From: Chryseobacterium bernardetii
Lineage (GTDB): Bacteria; Bacteroidota; Bacteroidia; Flavobacteriales; Weeksellaceae
Direction of reading: 5' to 3'
Length of the DNA: 64,000 nt
Assembly: GCF_003815975.1 (NCBI RefSeq)
Contig: NZ_CP033932.1
Location: 4,197,501-4,261,500 of the forward strand
Positions 42,289 through 52,173 of this stretch are shown piece by piece (positions within the stretch are counted from its first letter, which is position 1; each line of letters starts with the position of its first letter). The position numbers were made by a program, and so were the translations under genes. The notes beneath the pieces were generated by a model. That model ran no database searches, was not told where the DNA came from, and saw only the letters and a program-made list of their open reading frames with translations.

Positions 42289-43692
42289 TTACATGTGGAT
42301 AGGTCTTTTTGCTGTAGCATCCAACGCAGCTTCTTTAATAGCTTCTGCATAAGTTGGGTGAGCGTGAGAGCTTCTTGCAATATCTTCAGCACTTGCACGG
42401 AATTCCATAGCAATTACCCCTTCAGCAATAAGGTCGGCAGCTCTTGCTCCTACAATGTGCATTCCTAAAACTTCATCAGTTTTTTCGTCTGCAATAATTT
42501 TAACAAGACCATCGATATCACCACTTGCACGGCTTCTTCCTAGAGCTCTCATTGGGAAAGAACCTACTTTGTAAGCTACTCCTTCTTCTTTTAACTGCTC
42601 TTCAGTTTTACCAACTCCTGCTACTTCCGGCCAAGTATAAACAACACCAGGAATTAAGTTGTAGTTGATGTGTGGTTTTTGCCCTGCTAAAGTTTCAGCA
42701 ACAAAAACTCCTTCTTCTTCAGCTTTATGAGCAAGCATTGCACCTTTGATAACGTCTCCGATAGCATAGATGTTAGCAACGTTAGTCTGAAGGTGATCGT
42801 TTACCTTTACTCTTCCTCTTTCGTCTAATTCTACTCCTGCTTTTTCAAGACCAAGACCGTCTGTATAAGGTTTTCTACCTACAGAAACCAAGCAGTAATC
42901 TCCTTCTACTACTACTTCTTCTCCTTTTTTATCTTTAGCGGTAATCTTTACAGTATCTCCGTTTCTCTCCACTGCAGAAACTGCTGTAGAAAGCATAAAC
43001 TTCATACCTTGCTTTTTAAGAACTTTAGTTAATTCTTTACTTAAAGCTCCGTCCATTCCAGGGATGATTTTATCCATGAACTCAACTACAGTTACCTGAG
43101 CTCCCAATCTTAAGTATACAGATCCTAATTCAAGACCGATAACTCCACCTCCGATTACTACTAAGTGCTTAGGAATTTCTTTAAGGTTCAAAGCTTCAGT
43201 AGAAGTAATTACTCTTTCTTTATCAAGAGAGATAAAAGGTAAAGTAGATGGTTTAGAACCTGTTGCAATGATGGTATATTTAGATTCAATAGTTTCAGAA
43301 GAACCGTCATTTTTAGTGATTTTGACCTGAGTAGCAGATTCAAAGCTTCCTACTCCTTCAAAAACCGTAATTTGATTTTTGCTCATCAGGTAGCTGATTC
43401 CATCTGTATTCTGCTTAATCACCTCGTTTTTACGCTCAATCATTCTTGCAAGATCCGCCTGAGGCTCGTTGATGATGATTCCGTGACCTGCAAAATTGTG
43501 TTTTGCATTTTCGAAATGTTCAGAGCTGTCAAGAAGCGCTTTTGACGGAATACATCCAACGTTAAGACAAGTTCCGCCTAAAGTTGAATATTTTTCAATA
43601 ATTGCTGTTTTGAAACCTAACTGTGCTGCACGGATCGCAGCTACATAACCACCAGGACCAGAACCTATTACGGTAACATCGAATTGACTCAT
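42289..43692 (-). CDS. lpdA: Dihydrolipoyl dehydrogenase
   Basis: This 467-residue flavoprotein has an FAD-binding GSGPGGYVAAIRAAQLG (10-26) and the redox disulfide GGTCLNVGCIPSK with Cys42 and Cys47. The NAD-binding GGGVIGLELGSVY (about 181-193) and the catalytic C-terminal SHAHPTYAEAIKEA complete the pattern. It reoxidises dihydrolipoyl groups in the pyruvate and 2-oxoglutarate dehydrogenase complexes. The promoter upstream is a perfect match to the Bacteroidetes consensus. The gene is alone, with its own terminator. Confidence 0.97.
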   Translation of the reverse strand: MSQFDVTVIGSGPGGYVAAIRAAQLGFKTAIIEKYSTLGGTCLNVGCIPSKALLDSSEHFENAKHNFAGHGIIINEPQADLARMIERKNEVIKQNTDGISYLMSKNQITVFEGVGSFESATQVKITKNDGSSETIESKYTIIATGSKPSTLPFISLDKERVITSTEALNLKEIPKHLVVIGGGVIGLELGSVYLRLGAQVTVVEFMDKIIPGMDGALSKELTKVLKKQGMKFMLSTAVSAVERNGDTVKITAKDKKGEEVVVEGDYCLVSVGRKPYTDGLGLEKAGVELDERGRVKVNDHLQTNVANIYAIGDVIKGAMLAHKAEEEGVFVAETLAGQKPHINYNLIPGVVYTWPEVAGVGKTEEQLKEEGVAYKVGSFPMRALGRSRASGDIDGLVKIIADEKTDEVLGMHIVGARAADLIAEGVIAMEFRASAEDIARSSHAHPTYAEAIKEAALDATAKRPIHM

Positions 43693-43735
43693 GTTATTTT
43701 ATGAATTTGTTTATTATTATCTATCTTAATTCTCA

Positions 43736-43766
43736 CAAATTTACATATAAATTACCAAGCACCAAA
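43736..43766 (-). promoter_or_regulatory. Promoter of lpdA (TTTG-N19-TAAATTTG)
   Basis: On the minus strand, TTTG (43766-43763) is 19 bases before TAAATTTG (43743-43736). Both boxes match the Bacteroidetes consensus, and the gene starts 44 bases after the -7 box. Confidence 0.78.
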
Positions 43767-43822
43767 GTGAGTTTTATCAATTTTAAAAATGATAATTATA
43801 TGATTTAGTTTTGTGAAAAGTG

Positions 43823-44209
43823 TTATTTTATGAGCTTAATATTTTCCTCACCGCCTTCCTTCAGATAAATGGCGGTAAAGACAAGGGGTTTTTCTGCAGA
43901 TGCATTGTCAAAATGAAGAATTTTTACATTTTTAGGCTCATAAAAAGCATCGCCTTCGTGAAGGATCATTTTCTCCTGCCCTTCTATCTGAAAAACTGCT
44001 TCACCGGAATTTATTATCCCTAAAACAGGACAAGGATGGAGGTGTTCAGGCGCTCTTTTTCCTCCTGCCATTGTAATCTCCTGGATCTCCGTGGAATTTA
44101 CTTTCTGCCCTATGGCAGCTTTTAACAGTTCTTTCCTGGAGATTTCCTTATTCTGAGCAAGCATAGCCACAGAATTCAGTATTAAAATAACAATTATAAA
44201 TGGCTTCAT
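43823..44209 (-). CDS. Secreted cupin-domain protein
   Basis: The protein has 128 residues. A signal peptide (MKPFIIVILILNSVAMLA) precedes a cupin barrel with HLHPCPVLGIINSGEAVFQI (motif 1, H and E) and EGDAFYEP (motif 2 start). Small periplasmic cupins of this type bind a metal and may act as dioxygenase-like or signal-sensing proteins. The substrate is unknown. It is 31 bases downstream of a cysteine-rich hypothetical gene on the same strand. Confidence 0.86.
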   Translation of the reverse strand: MKPFIIVILILNSVAMLAQNKEISRKELLKAAIGQKVNSTEIQEITMAGGKRAPEHLHPCPVLGIINSGEAVFQIEGQEKMILHEGDAFYEPKNVKILHFDNASAEKPLVFTAIYLKEGGEENIKLIK

Positions 44210-44240
44210 GATTGCGATTTATTAAATCAATATAAAAATA

Positions 44241-44585
44241 TTACACATTCAGCTTTCCATGTCCAATAGTACCTGTACTTTCAAAAAATGAACCTCCATA
44301 TACATACCATTCAAGGCTTTCCAGATACTCCACTGCATTTTCCGGAGTTATCTGTGAGCGGTCTTTTTTCGAAACAATTCCTTTGTACCATCTTCCGGAT
44401 TTGGTATAATGTTCATATTCCACAAAATAATGAATCCATATTCTTTGGCAGAGCTTACACTGTTGAATAGTTACTTCTCCATTCCTTCCATTGGTATGAT
44501 CTACACCTAATTCTGAGCTTCTGTATTCAGTATATCTATAGTCAGGTTTTTCACACGCGCATCCTATTTGGGGGATTTTTTTCAT
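44241..44585 (-). CDS. Cysteine-containing hypothetical protein
   Basis: The protein has 114 residues: MKKIPQIGCACEKPDYRYTE, with CxC, then QQCKLCQRIWIHYFVEYEH (a CxxC pair), and a C-terminal aromatic-rich part (LEWYVYGGSFFESTG). The cysteines could bind zinc. No named family comes to mind, and no signal peptide is seen. It precedes the cupin gene and may share a transcript with it. Confidence 0.65.
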   Translation of the reverse strand: MKKIPQIGCACEKPDYRYTEYRSSELGVDHTNGRNGEVTIQQCKLCQRIWIHYFVEYEHYTKSGRWYKGIVSKKDRSQITPENAVEYLESLEWYVYGGSFFESTGTIGHGKLNV

Positions 44586-44648
44586 TACTATTTATTTATC
44601 AGATTCCAAATCTAAGAAAATAATAATCCATAAGGCAAATACATTATA

Positions 44649-45728
44649 CTACTTCACCAGATCCAGCAAAACTTTTTCGTACTTATCTAAAATGATATTC
44701 TTTGAAAATCTGGACTTAATGGAATTCTTAATAGCATCGCGGTTATAGTTCTCATGTGTTACTTTAATGATCTGCTGTGCAAAATCATCATAATTTTCAA
44801 TATTGGCAATTTCGCCATTCACATTATGCTGAATGATTTCATTAATTCCTCCCGGGCAGTTATTGGCTAAGGAATAAGTTCCACAGGCTCCGGCTTCCAG
44901 AAGCACATTGGGAAAACCTTCATATCTTGAAGAAAGAACAAACAGATCCGCATATTTTAAAAACTGATAAGGATTTTCCTGTCTTCCATGGAAAATAACA
45001 TTTTTTAATCCTAAAAACTCTTTCATCTGAAGCAGAACATCTTTATCTTTTCCATCACCCAGAATATGAAGCATGATATTTTCATTTTTGAGCCTTGAAA
45101 ATACTTTCAACAGATTGTCAAAACCTTTTCTGGCTGATAAATTGCCAATGGCAACCACGTTCTTATAATTATATTTAAAACTTTCTGGTTTTAATGAAAC
45201 GCTCAGCTTTTCATTAATAAAATCAAAATCTACAGGATTATTGATCTTAACAATTTTCTTCTTTTTAATATTAAAATTATCAATTAAATCCTTCATCATA
45301 TCATCGCTTTGTGCAATGATTTTCTGATAATTATTGTAAAAATTATAGAAAAACTTGATTTCCTTTCTGGTAACATGCTGAGTAACTACATTCGTCTCCC
45401 TGGCAATGAATTTTGTTCTTGGGAAAAGCTTGATAAATAAAGATAAGTAAGCATTTACTTCTCCAAAACCTGAAAATACAATATCAGGTCTTCTTCTGTA
45501 GATCTCTCTTAAAATAGGTTTCAGGGAATGTCTTATTCTCTCTGTATTGATATCGATGATTTCAACATCTTTTTTCAGGAAATTTAAATATCCGCCCTGC
45601 TTACGTAACAGCAAAATCTTAGGCTCAAAAAGATCCCTGGAAAGATGATTTGCTATAGTGGTAACTATTCTTTCTGCGCCCCCGGTTTCTAAGTCCGGCA
45701 GAATAAATATGACAGAAATTTTTTTCAT
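44649..45728 (-). CDS. Family 4 (GT-B) glycosyltransferase
   Basis: The protein has 359 residues. The N-terminal GT-B half starts MKKISVIFILPDLETGGAER (GGAE loop). The C-terminal half has VVAIGNLSARKGFDNLLKVF (about residue 190), HILGDGKD, VIFHGRQENPYQFL and YEGFPNVLLEAGACG (E-x7-E type sugar-nucleotide site). This is a retaining glycosyltransferase of the Glycos_transf_1 type, making cell-surface polysaccharide or a glycolipid. There is no polysaccharide cluster around it. It stands alone beside a repeat-filled gap. Confidence 0.92.
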   Translation of the reverse strand: MKKISVIFILPDLETGGAERIVTTIANHLSRDLFEPKILLLRKQGGYLNFLKKDVEIIDINTERIRHSLKPILREIYRRRPDIVFSGFGEVNAYLSLFIKLFPRTKFIARETNVVTQHVTRKEIKFFYNFYNNYQKIIAQSDDMMKDLIDNFNIKKKKIVKINNPVDFDFINEKLSVSLKPESFKYNYKNVVAIGNLSARKGFDNLLKVFSRLKNENIMLHILGDGKDKDVLLQMKEFLGLKNVIFHGRQENPYQFLKYADLFVLSSRYEGFPNVLLEAGACGTYSLANNCPGGINEIIQHNVNGEIANIENYDDFAQQIIKVTHENYNRDAIKNSIKSRFSKNIILDKYEKVLLDLVK

Positions 45729-46173
45729 CAGTTAAAGTTAGTAAAAAGTTTTGTTATCTTTCAAATATTGGAGCACTGAAGATTTTCTATACTAGACCTA
45801 GCAGTCATTGTGAACACGGCAAAGCAATCTTAATGATGAAAATTTTATTTGTTGGAATCGCAAAGACGCAAAAAATTTTCATAATATAATGTTTTAAGGC
45901 GCAAAGATTTTATCTTCGATAAAACTGTATTCTGCTAAAATAGGTTCATAATGCCACGAATTCATGAATAATTTTACTTGCGTAAATTTTCTACATGATA
46001 TTTTTTTAAACATATATAAATACATTTCCTTGCTGAGAATCTTTGATTCTCTTGCGCCTTAAAACCACCAATATTATTCTTCCTTGCGTCCTTGCGTTTT
46101 TCAACTAATTCTTCATAAAAGAAGAAGTTCTTCTGTGGAAGAACTTCTTTATATTTATTGTTTAATATACTAA
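45729..46173. repeat. Repeat-filled intergenic region including long repeat copy B
   Basis: No gene is seen in this 445-base gap. Bases 45801-45977 are a reverse-complement copy of the repeat at 42015-42187 (CATTGTGAACACGGCAAAGC at one end, CGTGGCATTAT in the middle of the opposite strand). Further shorter similarities (TTGCGCCTTAAAACCACC, CTTGCGTCCTTGCG) lie at 46050-46105. The last part holds the recQ terminator. Confidence 0.72.
46122..46149 (-). terminator. Terminator after recQ
   Basis: The 12-bp arms AAGAAGTTCTTC and GAAGAACTTCTT have a 4-base loop, 24 bases beyond the recQ stop. Confidence 0.78.
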
Positions 46174-48378
46174 TTAGTTAGCAACGTCACTGATAAATTT
46201 AATTCTCAGCATTCTTACTTCTTCATCAGACAATTCATCTCCGAATTCATCCAATAGGATCTTCATGCTGTCACTTTCAGATTCGTTCATGAATTCCATG
46301 AAACCATCTACAATATCTTCGTCAAAGTTATCTTCGATATAGTAATCGATATTCAATTTTGTACCCTGATAAACAATTCTTTCCATTTCCTTAAGAAGTT
46401 CATCCATAGAAAGATTTTTCGCTCTTGCAATATCTTCAAGGTCGATCTTTTTATCAGTACTTTGGATAATGAAAACTTTGTGGCTGGATTTGTTGGCCAC
46501 CTGCTTCAGGACCATATCCTGAGTACGTTCTATATTATTGTCTTCAACATAAGTTTTAATGTAGTCAGCGAATTCTTTGCCATATTTTTTGGCTTTCCCT
46601 TCTCCTACTCCATAAATTTTATTGATTTCATCTACGGTAATCGGATATTGAACCGTCATATCCTCCAAACTCGGATCCATAAATACTGTATAAGGTGGAA
46701 TACCGTGTTTTTTGGCTACTTTTTTTCTTAAATCCTTTAATAGATTAAACAGTTTCTGGTCTAAACCTCCTCCGGCTTGCTGCTGCAGCTGATCGCTATC
46801 TGCTTTAGCCTGTGTAAGATCAAATTCCCGGTCTTCAGCAATTAAGAAAACATCCTTAGATTTACCATCCAATACTTTCCTTCCTTTTTCTGCAATTTTT
46901 AAGACCCCGTATGTTTCAATATCTTTCTGTAAGAAATTCTGAACAGTTGCCTGTCTCAGAATAGTTTTCCAATAATTGTCTTTTTCCTCTTTACCAAACC
47001 CAAAATGAGGGTTCTGTTCAAGTTTATAAGACTTGGTTACGGCGGTTTCTTTACCTACAATAACAGAAATAAGATCTTTTGCTTTGAACTTTTCTCCTGT
47101 ATCTTTAATCAGTTCAAGAGCTTTCGTTAAATCTGCCGTAGCATCTTTTAGTTTTGGAGGATTGGATGAATTATCACACATCTTTGCGCCATCTCCTTTC
47201 ACAGGATCAAAGCTTTCTCCGAAATAATAAAGAATATACTGTCTTCGGCTCATAGAGGTCTCAGCATAGCCTACTACTTCATTTAAAAGCTGTAGTCCGA
47301 TTTCTCTTTCGGATACAGGCTTCTGAGCCAGGAATTTTTCCAGTTTTTCAATATCTTTAGGATCATAGAATGCAAGGCAATGGCCTTCGCCGCCGTCTCT
47401 TCCCGCTCTTCCGGTTTCCTGATAATAGCTTTCCAATGATTTAGGGAAATCATAGTGGATCACAAAACGTACATCCGGCTTATCAATTCCCATTCCGAAA
47501 GCAATGGTGGCTACAATTACATCCACCTCTTCCATCAGGAACTTATCCTGATTAGCAACTCTCACCTTCTGATCCAGACCTGCATGGTAAGGAAGGGCAT
47601 TGATCCCGTTAACCTGCAGAAGCTGTGCGAATTCCTCCACTTTCCTTCTGCTCAGACAATAGACAATTCCTGATTTTCCTTTATGCTGATTGATAAATTT
47701 AACGATCTCCTTGTCTATATTAATTTTAGGACATACCTCATAATATAGATTCGGACGGTTAAAGCTTTCTTTAAAGACCAAGGCATTGGTCATTCCTAAA
47801 GTTTTCTGAATATCATCCTGCACCTTCGGCGTAGCTGTAGCCGTAAGGGCAATCACCGGTACATTGGCAATCTTATCAATAATCTGTTTAAGATTTCTGT
47901 ATTCCGGTCTGAAATCATGTCCCCACTCTGAAATACAGTGAGCCTCATCAATAGCAAAGAAAGAAATCTTAACTTCTTTTAAAAAGTCCAGATAATCATC
48001 TTTAATCAATGATTCAGGAGCAACATACAAAAGCTTGGTTTTTCCGCTTTTAATATCGTCAAAAACCTGTTTTGTCTGTGTCTTGTTTAATGATGAATTT
48101 AATACATGCGCTACCCCATCATCGGATGACAGTCCGTTTACGGCATCCACCTGATTCTTCATTAACGCTATTAAAGGTGAAACAACAATGGCTGTTCCCT
48201 CCGAAATAAGTGCCGGAAGCTGATAACATAATGATTTACCACCACCTGTAGGCATCAAAACAAATATATCCTTCCCATTTAATAGGTTTTCTATAATCTG
48301 TTCCTGCTGTCCCTTAAATGTAGAAAACCCAAAATACTTTTTCAATTCGCCTGATAAATTGGCTTTTTTTGCGCTCAT
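46174..48378 (-). CDS. recQ: ATP-dependent DNA helicase RecQ
   Basis: The protein has 734 residues. The helicase core carries Walker [15 protein letters not shown] (42-55), the DEAH box with [20 protein letters not shown] (141-160), [14 protein letters not shown] and [16 protein letters not shown] with the arginine finger [15 protein letters not shown] zinc/winged-helix and HRDC-like regions follow ([32 protein letters not shown]). It unwinds recombination and replication intermediates. The extra C-terminal 100 residues are typical for the Bacteroidetes form. It is divergent from the arabinose-5-phosphate isomerase gene. Confidence 0.96.
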   Translation of the reverse strand: MSAKKANLSGELKKYFGFSTFKGQQEQIIENLLNGKDIFVLMPTGGGKSLCYQLPALISEGTAIVVSPLIALMKNQVDAVNGLSSDDGVAHVLNSSLNKTQTKQVFDDIKSGKTKLLYVAPESLIKDDYLDFLKEVKISFFAIDEAHCISEWGHDFRPEYRNLKQIIDKIANVPVIALTATATPKVQDDIQKTLGMTNALVFKESFNRPNLYYEVCPKINIDKEIVKFINQHKGKSGIVYCLSRRKVEEFAQLLQVNGINALPYHAGLDQKVRVANQDKFLMEEVDVIVATIAFGMGIDKPDVRFVIHYDFPKSLESYYQETGRAGRDGGEGHCLAFYDPKDIEKLEKFLAQKPVSEREIGLQLLNEVVGYAETSMSRRQYILYYFGESFDPVKGDGAKMCDNSSNPPKLKDATADLTKALELIKDTGEKFKAKDLISVIVGKETAVTKSYKLEQNPHFGFGKEEKDNYWKTILRQATVQNFLQKDIETYGVLKIAEKGRKVLDGKSKDVFLIAEDREFDLTQAKADSDQLQQQAGGGLDQKLFNLLKDLRKKVAKKHGIPPYTVFMDPSLEDMTVQYPITVDEINKIYGVGEGKAKKYGKEFADYIKTYVEDNNIERTQDMVLKQVANKSSHKVFIIQSTDKKIDLEDIARAKNLSMDELLKEMERIVYQGTKLNIDYYIEDNFDEDIVDGFMEFMNESESDSMKILLDEFGDELSDEEVRMLRIKFISDVAN

Positions 48379-48536
48379 CTAATTTTCTATTGCTAAATTT
48401 GCATCTAACCCAAAGTTATAAAAATTCTGCTTAAAATAAAAGCGAACGAATTTATAAAAAATAAAATTTATATTAAATATTGTTTTTAAAATATAACGTT
48501 TTTTGAAAACTTTTTTGTATACCTTATTATCATAAA

Positions 48537-49496
48537 ATGGATAGAACCAACATCATATCAATTGCTAAAAGTACTTTAGAAATTGAAATTTCAGAATTAG
48601 AAAAACTAAAAAACAGGATTGGCGACCAATTTGCCCAGGCAGTAGAAATTATTCACTCTGCAAAAGGAAAACTTATTGTAGTAGGAATTGGAAAATCTGC
48701 TCATGTAGGTAACAAAATTGTTGCTACCCTGAATTCTACCGGTACTCCATCACAATTTCTGCATGCTTCGGAAGCTATTCATGGTGATCTGGGGGTGATC
48801 CAGAAACAGGATGTGGTTCTTTGCATCTCCAATTCCGGAAATTCTCCTGAAATAGCTAATCTTGTCCCCTATTTAAAGGATTACTCTTCTGCATTAATTG
48901 GAATGACAGGAAACAAGAACAGTAAACTGGCGGAATTTTCAGAAATTATTCTGGACACTCATGTTGATGTAGAGGCGTGCCCTAATAAACTGGCTCCTAC
49001 AAGTTCTACTACAATTCAAATGGCACTGGGAGATGCTCTTGCAGTAGCCTTAATGGAACTGAATGATTTCAAAGCGAATGATTTCGCTAAATTTCACCCT
49101 GGAGGAAGCCTGGGGAAAAACCTGACATCAAAAGTTGAGCAGTTCCTGTCTTCACAAAAACCTCAGGTTTCAGAAGATGCCCCTATAAGAGATGTTATTA
49201 TTTCCATCAGCGCATCAAGCCACGGAATTACTGTTGTTACCAATGAAGATCAGATTATTGGAGTGATTACTGATGGTGATTTGAGAAGAATGCTGATGAA
49301 AGGGGAAGATATCACTAAAGTTCTTGCTAAAGATATTATGTCTGCTCATCCAAGAACTGTTGAAAAGGATGCACTAGCCAAAGAAGCTATGAAAATCTTA
49401 AAAGACAATAATATCGGGCAGCTTGTGGTGACTGAAAACGGAAAATATTTCGGGATCATTGATCTGCATAAGTTGCTTGATGAAGGAATCAATTAA
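48537..49496 (+). CDS. kdsD: Arabinose-5-phosphate isomerase (KpsF/GutQ family)
   Basis: The protein has 319 residues. The N-terminal SIS domain (about 10-185) has the active region VGIGKSAHVGNKIVATLNSTG with SEAIHGDLGVI, and the pocket CPNKLAPTSSTT. Two CBS domains follow (about 200-319: SSHGITVVTNEDQIIGVITDGDLRRML and IGQLVVTENGKYFGIIDLHKLL). It converts ribulose 5-phosphate to arabinose 5-phosphate, the first step to Kdo for lipopolysaccharide. The CBS pair may bind nucleotides as regulators. It lies 15 bases before a Crp/Fnr gene. Confidence 0.95.
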   Translation: MDRTNIISIAKSTLEIEISELEKLKNRIGDQFAQAVEIIHSAKGKLIVVGIGKSAHVGNKIVATLNSTGTPSQFLHASEAIHGDLGVIQKQDVVLCISNSGNSPEIANLVPYLKDYSSALIGMTGNKNSKLAEFSEIILDTHVDVEACPNKLAPTSSTTIQMALGDALAVALMELNDFKANDFAKFHPGGSLGKNLTSKVEQFLSSQKPQVSEDAPIRDVIISISASSHGITVVTNEDQIIGVITDGDLRRMLMKGEDITKVLAKDIMSAHPRTVEKDALAKEAMKILKDNNIGQLVVTENGKYFGIIDLHKLLDEGIN

Positions 49497-49511
49497 TTCT
49501 TGACTGTCAGA

Positions 49512-50072
49512 ATGAGTCATTTTCTAAAAGAGCATATTCAGGAAATCGTTCCCCTTTCGGATGATGAATTTGAAGTTATTCAAAGTTTTTTTGTAAAAAA
49601 AAGATTCAGGAAAAGGCAGTTCCTGATACAGGAATATCAGCCTGTTCATGAAATTTTTCTGATAGAAAAAGGAATTCTCAAAAGCAGTTTTATAGATAAT
49701 ACCGGAAAAGAACATATTCTTCAGTTTGCCGCTTCTAACTGGTGGATTTCAGATTTTGCCGCTTTTTTCAAACAGGAGACCTCATCTTTAGCTGTTGATT
49801 GTATTGAAGATACTGAGGTGCATGCTGTATCTTATGAAGATTTAAATACTCTGTGTTCAAAAGTTTCTGTGATGGAACATTTCTTCAGAGTAAAGTCAAA
49901 TTTCGGGTATGTTGCCTTACAGCAGAGGATCCTTTCACTAATGAGCAAATCTGCCAAAGAGCGTTATGAAGATTTTATTAAACAGTATCCCGGTTTTAAG
50001 GATCATATTCCGAAACAGCTTATTGCAAGCTACCTGGGAGTTTCAAGAGAAACGTTAAGCCGATTATATTAA
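49512..50072 (+). CDS. Crp/Fnr-family transcription regulator
   Basis: The chosen ATG at 49512 gives 186 residues. A TTG at 49500 also opens the frame but is not needed. The N-terminal cyclic-nucleotide-type fold is visible (LIQEYQPVHEIFLIEKGILKSSFIDNTGKEHILQF, WWISDFAAFF), with a short C-terminal HTH (KQLIASYLGVSRETLSRLY). It resembles the member at 22109, with the same length, same WWI(T/S)D motif and same short HTH, so it is a paralogue. No iron-sulfur cysteines are seen. It ends at a terminator with a CRP-site-like palindrome. Confidence 0.87.
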   Translation: MSHFLKEHIQEIVPLSDDEFEVIQSFFVKKRFRKRQFLIQEYQPVHEIFLIEKGILKSSFIDNTGKEHILQFAASNWWISDFAAFFKQETSSLAVDCIEDTEVHAVSYEDLNTLCSKVSVMEHFFRVKSNFGYVALQQRILSLMSKSAKERYEDFIKQYPGFKDHIPKQLIASYLGVSRETLSRLY

Positions 50073-50076
50073 TAAG

Positions 50077-50096
50077 GATGTGACCTGTGTCACATC
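50077..50096 (+). terminator. Terminator that also reads as a CRP-type palindrome
   Basis: The arms GATGTGAC and GTCACATC with a 4-base loop are followed by eight T, so it ends the Crp/Fnr gene. The same bases contain TGTGA-N6-TCACA, the binding consensus for CRP in other bacteria. Confidence 0.8.
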
Positions 50097-50173
50097 TTTT
50101 TTTTGCGGTAGATCCTTATATTAACTCTGTAAAAAAACCAACCTTTGTACTATAATTTTAAACAATAATACCA

Positions 50174-50860
50174 ATGAAAAAGAAAGCATTAATCGTAGTG
50201 ACAAGTGTGGAAAAATACCCTGATATGGAAAGAGCAACAGGCTTATGGCTGGGTGAAGCAGTTCATTTTTATGAAAAACTGGAAGAACAGGGTTATGAGA
50301 TAGATTTTGTAAGTCCAAAAGGAGGTTATACCCCGCTTGACCCTATTTCTCTGCAAATGTTTGTACAACCTGTAGACTGGAGGTATTATGCTGATGAAAC
50401 ATTCAGAAATAAATTGGGAAATGCTTTAACGCCCAATGATATTGATCCTAAAGATTATAGTATCATTTACTATGCAGGCGGACATGGTGTAGTCTGGGAT
50501 TTTCCAGACAATACAGAATTACAGGAGATAGCACGCAGCATTTATGAAAACGGAGGAATTGTATCTGCTGTATGCCACGGAGCTGTTGGACTTTTTAATG
50601 TTAAACTGTCTAATGGAAAACTTCTTATTGAAGGAAAAACAGTCACTGGTTTTTCAAATTCAGAAGAAATTGCGGCAGAACTGGCTGACCACATGCCTTA
50701 TCTTACAGAAGATGTATTGAAAAGCAGGGGTGCCCATTATGTAAAAGCAGACCAGGATTTTATTCCTTTTGCAGTGGCAGACGGAAATCTGATAACAGGC
50801 CAAAATCCTCAATCCGGAGCTGCTGTGGCAGAAAAGGTATTGGAGATTCTGAAAAAATAA
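50174..50860 (+). CDS. DJ-1/PfpI family protein, Hsp31-like
   Basis: The protein has 228 residues. The nucleophile elbow is SAVCHGAVGL with Cys134, the preceding strand YYAGGHGVVWDF (100-111) places the acid and histidine side, and KTVTGFSNSEE follows as in chaperone/glyoxalase Hsp31 proteins. Members repair methylglyoxal-damaged proteins or act as deglycases. Its start follows the CRP-like terminator by about 78 bases and its end is closed by another terminator, so it is a single-gene unit placed between the kdsD/crp pair and tatC. Confidence 0.9.
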   Translation: MKKKALIVVTSVEKYPDMERATGLWLGEAVHFYEKLEEQGYEIDFVSPKGGYTPLDPISLQMFVQPVDWRYYADETFRNKLGNALTPNDIDPKDYSIIYYAGGHGVVWDFPDNTELQEIARSIYENGGIVSAVCHGAVGLFNVKLSNGKLLIEGKTVTGFSNSEEIAAELADHMPYLTEDVLKSRGAHYVKADQDFIPFAVADGNLITGQNPQSGAAVAEKVLEILKK

Positions 50861-50880
50861 CAGTAACTGGATATCATTAT

Positions 50881-50907
50881 AACAGACAGCCTTTTGAGCT
50901 GTCTGTT
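50881..50907 (+). terminator. Terminator after the DJ-1/PfpI gene
   Basis: The 10-bp arms AACAGACAGC and GCTGTCTGTT have a 7-base loop and a T run. Confidence 0.87.
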
Positions 50908-51063
50908 TTTGTATCCGGGAGTGGGTTTATCAATATATCAACAATCTGTAACATTAAACTGAACAAATTCATGACTAATAAATTCTAAATACTGATTATT
51001 ATTTCATAATTTCGCAGACTTAAACTGCTTACCTTTTACGGGTGGCATTTTGACAGATTCTAT

Positions 51064-51891
51064 ATGGACAATAACAAAGAGATGTCCTTTCTTGGACATA
51101 TTGGAGAATTAAGAGGACATTTGGTCCGTTCAATTATTGCTATCATCGTTGCAGCCTTTGTAGTTGGTTTTAATATCAACTGGATTATGGACCATATCTT
51201 TTTTGGACCTACCCGAAATGATTTTCCTACGTTTAAAATCGTTAATCATTTTTCAAGGATGATCCTGGGAGAAGACAGCATTCACCTTCCGAAGGATTTC
51301 CCGGTACGTGTACAAAGATTATATCAGCAGTTCAACGTGATGATGGCAGTTTCAGTTTTTGGCGGAATGGTGGCTGCATTTCCTTACATCGTTTGGGAAT
51401 TATGGCGTTTCATCAGCCCGGCTTTACATCCAAGAGAGAAAAAGAATTCCATTTATATTATTAATGCAGTATGGATGCTTTTTATGACCGGGGTCTTATG
51501 CGGATACTTTTTAATTCTTCCTTTTGCAGTAAACTTTGGGGTAATTTTTAAAATTTCAGATATTATTGTTCCCCTTTATGATCTGAGTGATTATACTACA
51601 CTTTTTTTACAGGTAGTTTTAGGTATGGGCGTTATTTTCCTATTCCCTATTCTGATTTATTTCCTTACCAGCATCGGAATTCTTACTCCAGTATTTATGA
51701 AGACGTACCGCCGCCATGCTATCGTATTGATCATGGTAGTTGCAGCAATTATTACTCCGGCTGATGTATTAAGTATGCTGATGGCTGCTTTCCCATTATT
51801 GATCTTATATGAATTCAGTATCATGATGTGTACCTTCACTTATAAAAAAGTACAGAAAAGCAACGGAACCCTCCCTGCTGTACAGAAATAA
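51064..51891 (+). CDS. tatC: Twin-arginine translocase subunit TatC
   Basis: This 275-residue inner-membrane protein starts MDNNKEMSFLGHIGELRGHLVRS (the conserved F-x-x-H-L/I-x-E-L-R signature). It has six membrane helices, including FGGMVAAFPYIVWELWRFISPAL and YFLILPFAVNFG, then GMGVIFLFPILIYFLTSIGIL. TatC recognises twin-arginine signal peptides and forms the Tat pore with TatA. No tatA/E gene is adjacent, so it is encoded elsewhere. It is monocistronic with a strong terminator. Confidence 0.96.
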   Translation: MDNNKEMSFLGHIGELRGHLVRSIIAIIVAAFVVGFNINWIMDHIFFGPTRNDFPTFKIVNHFSRMILGEDSIHLPKDFPVRVQRLYQQFNVMMAVSVFGGMVAAFPYIVWELWRFISPALHPREKKNSIYIINAVWMLFMTGVLCGYFLILPFAVNFGVIFKISDIIVPLYDLSDYTTLFLQVVLGMGVIFLFPILIYFLTSIGILTPVFMKTYRRHAIVLIMVVAAIITPADVLSMLMAAFPLLILYEFSIMMCTFTYKKVQKSNGTLPAVQK

Positions 51892-51930
51892 AGCCACAAA
51901 GAACAATAGTTCATTACCATAAGATTAAAT

Positions 51931-51964
51931 AAATGCCGATCTCCTAATCAGGAGATCGGCATTT
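51931..51964 (+). terminator. Terminator after tatC
   Basis: The 15-bp arms AAATGCCGATCTCCT and AGGAGATCGGCATTT with a 4-base loop form one of the longest perfect stems in the window. The gap up to 52173 is otherwise AT-rich and featureless. Confidence 0.9.
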
Positions 51965-52173
51965 ACTTTTTTCATTGCATTTTCGTTTATTCTCTCCTAT
52001 ATATTCAATAAATAATGGTATAAATTAAGAGATTAATCACTCTTATAACCCATCTAAAATCGCCACAAATTCAAACAAATCTAAAAAAAGTAAATTTATA
52101 TTCAATAAAACTAAAAATAAATAAAAACATTTATTATTTTTACAGGCATTAATTAAATTTATTAAAAAGTTAT

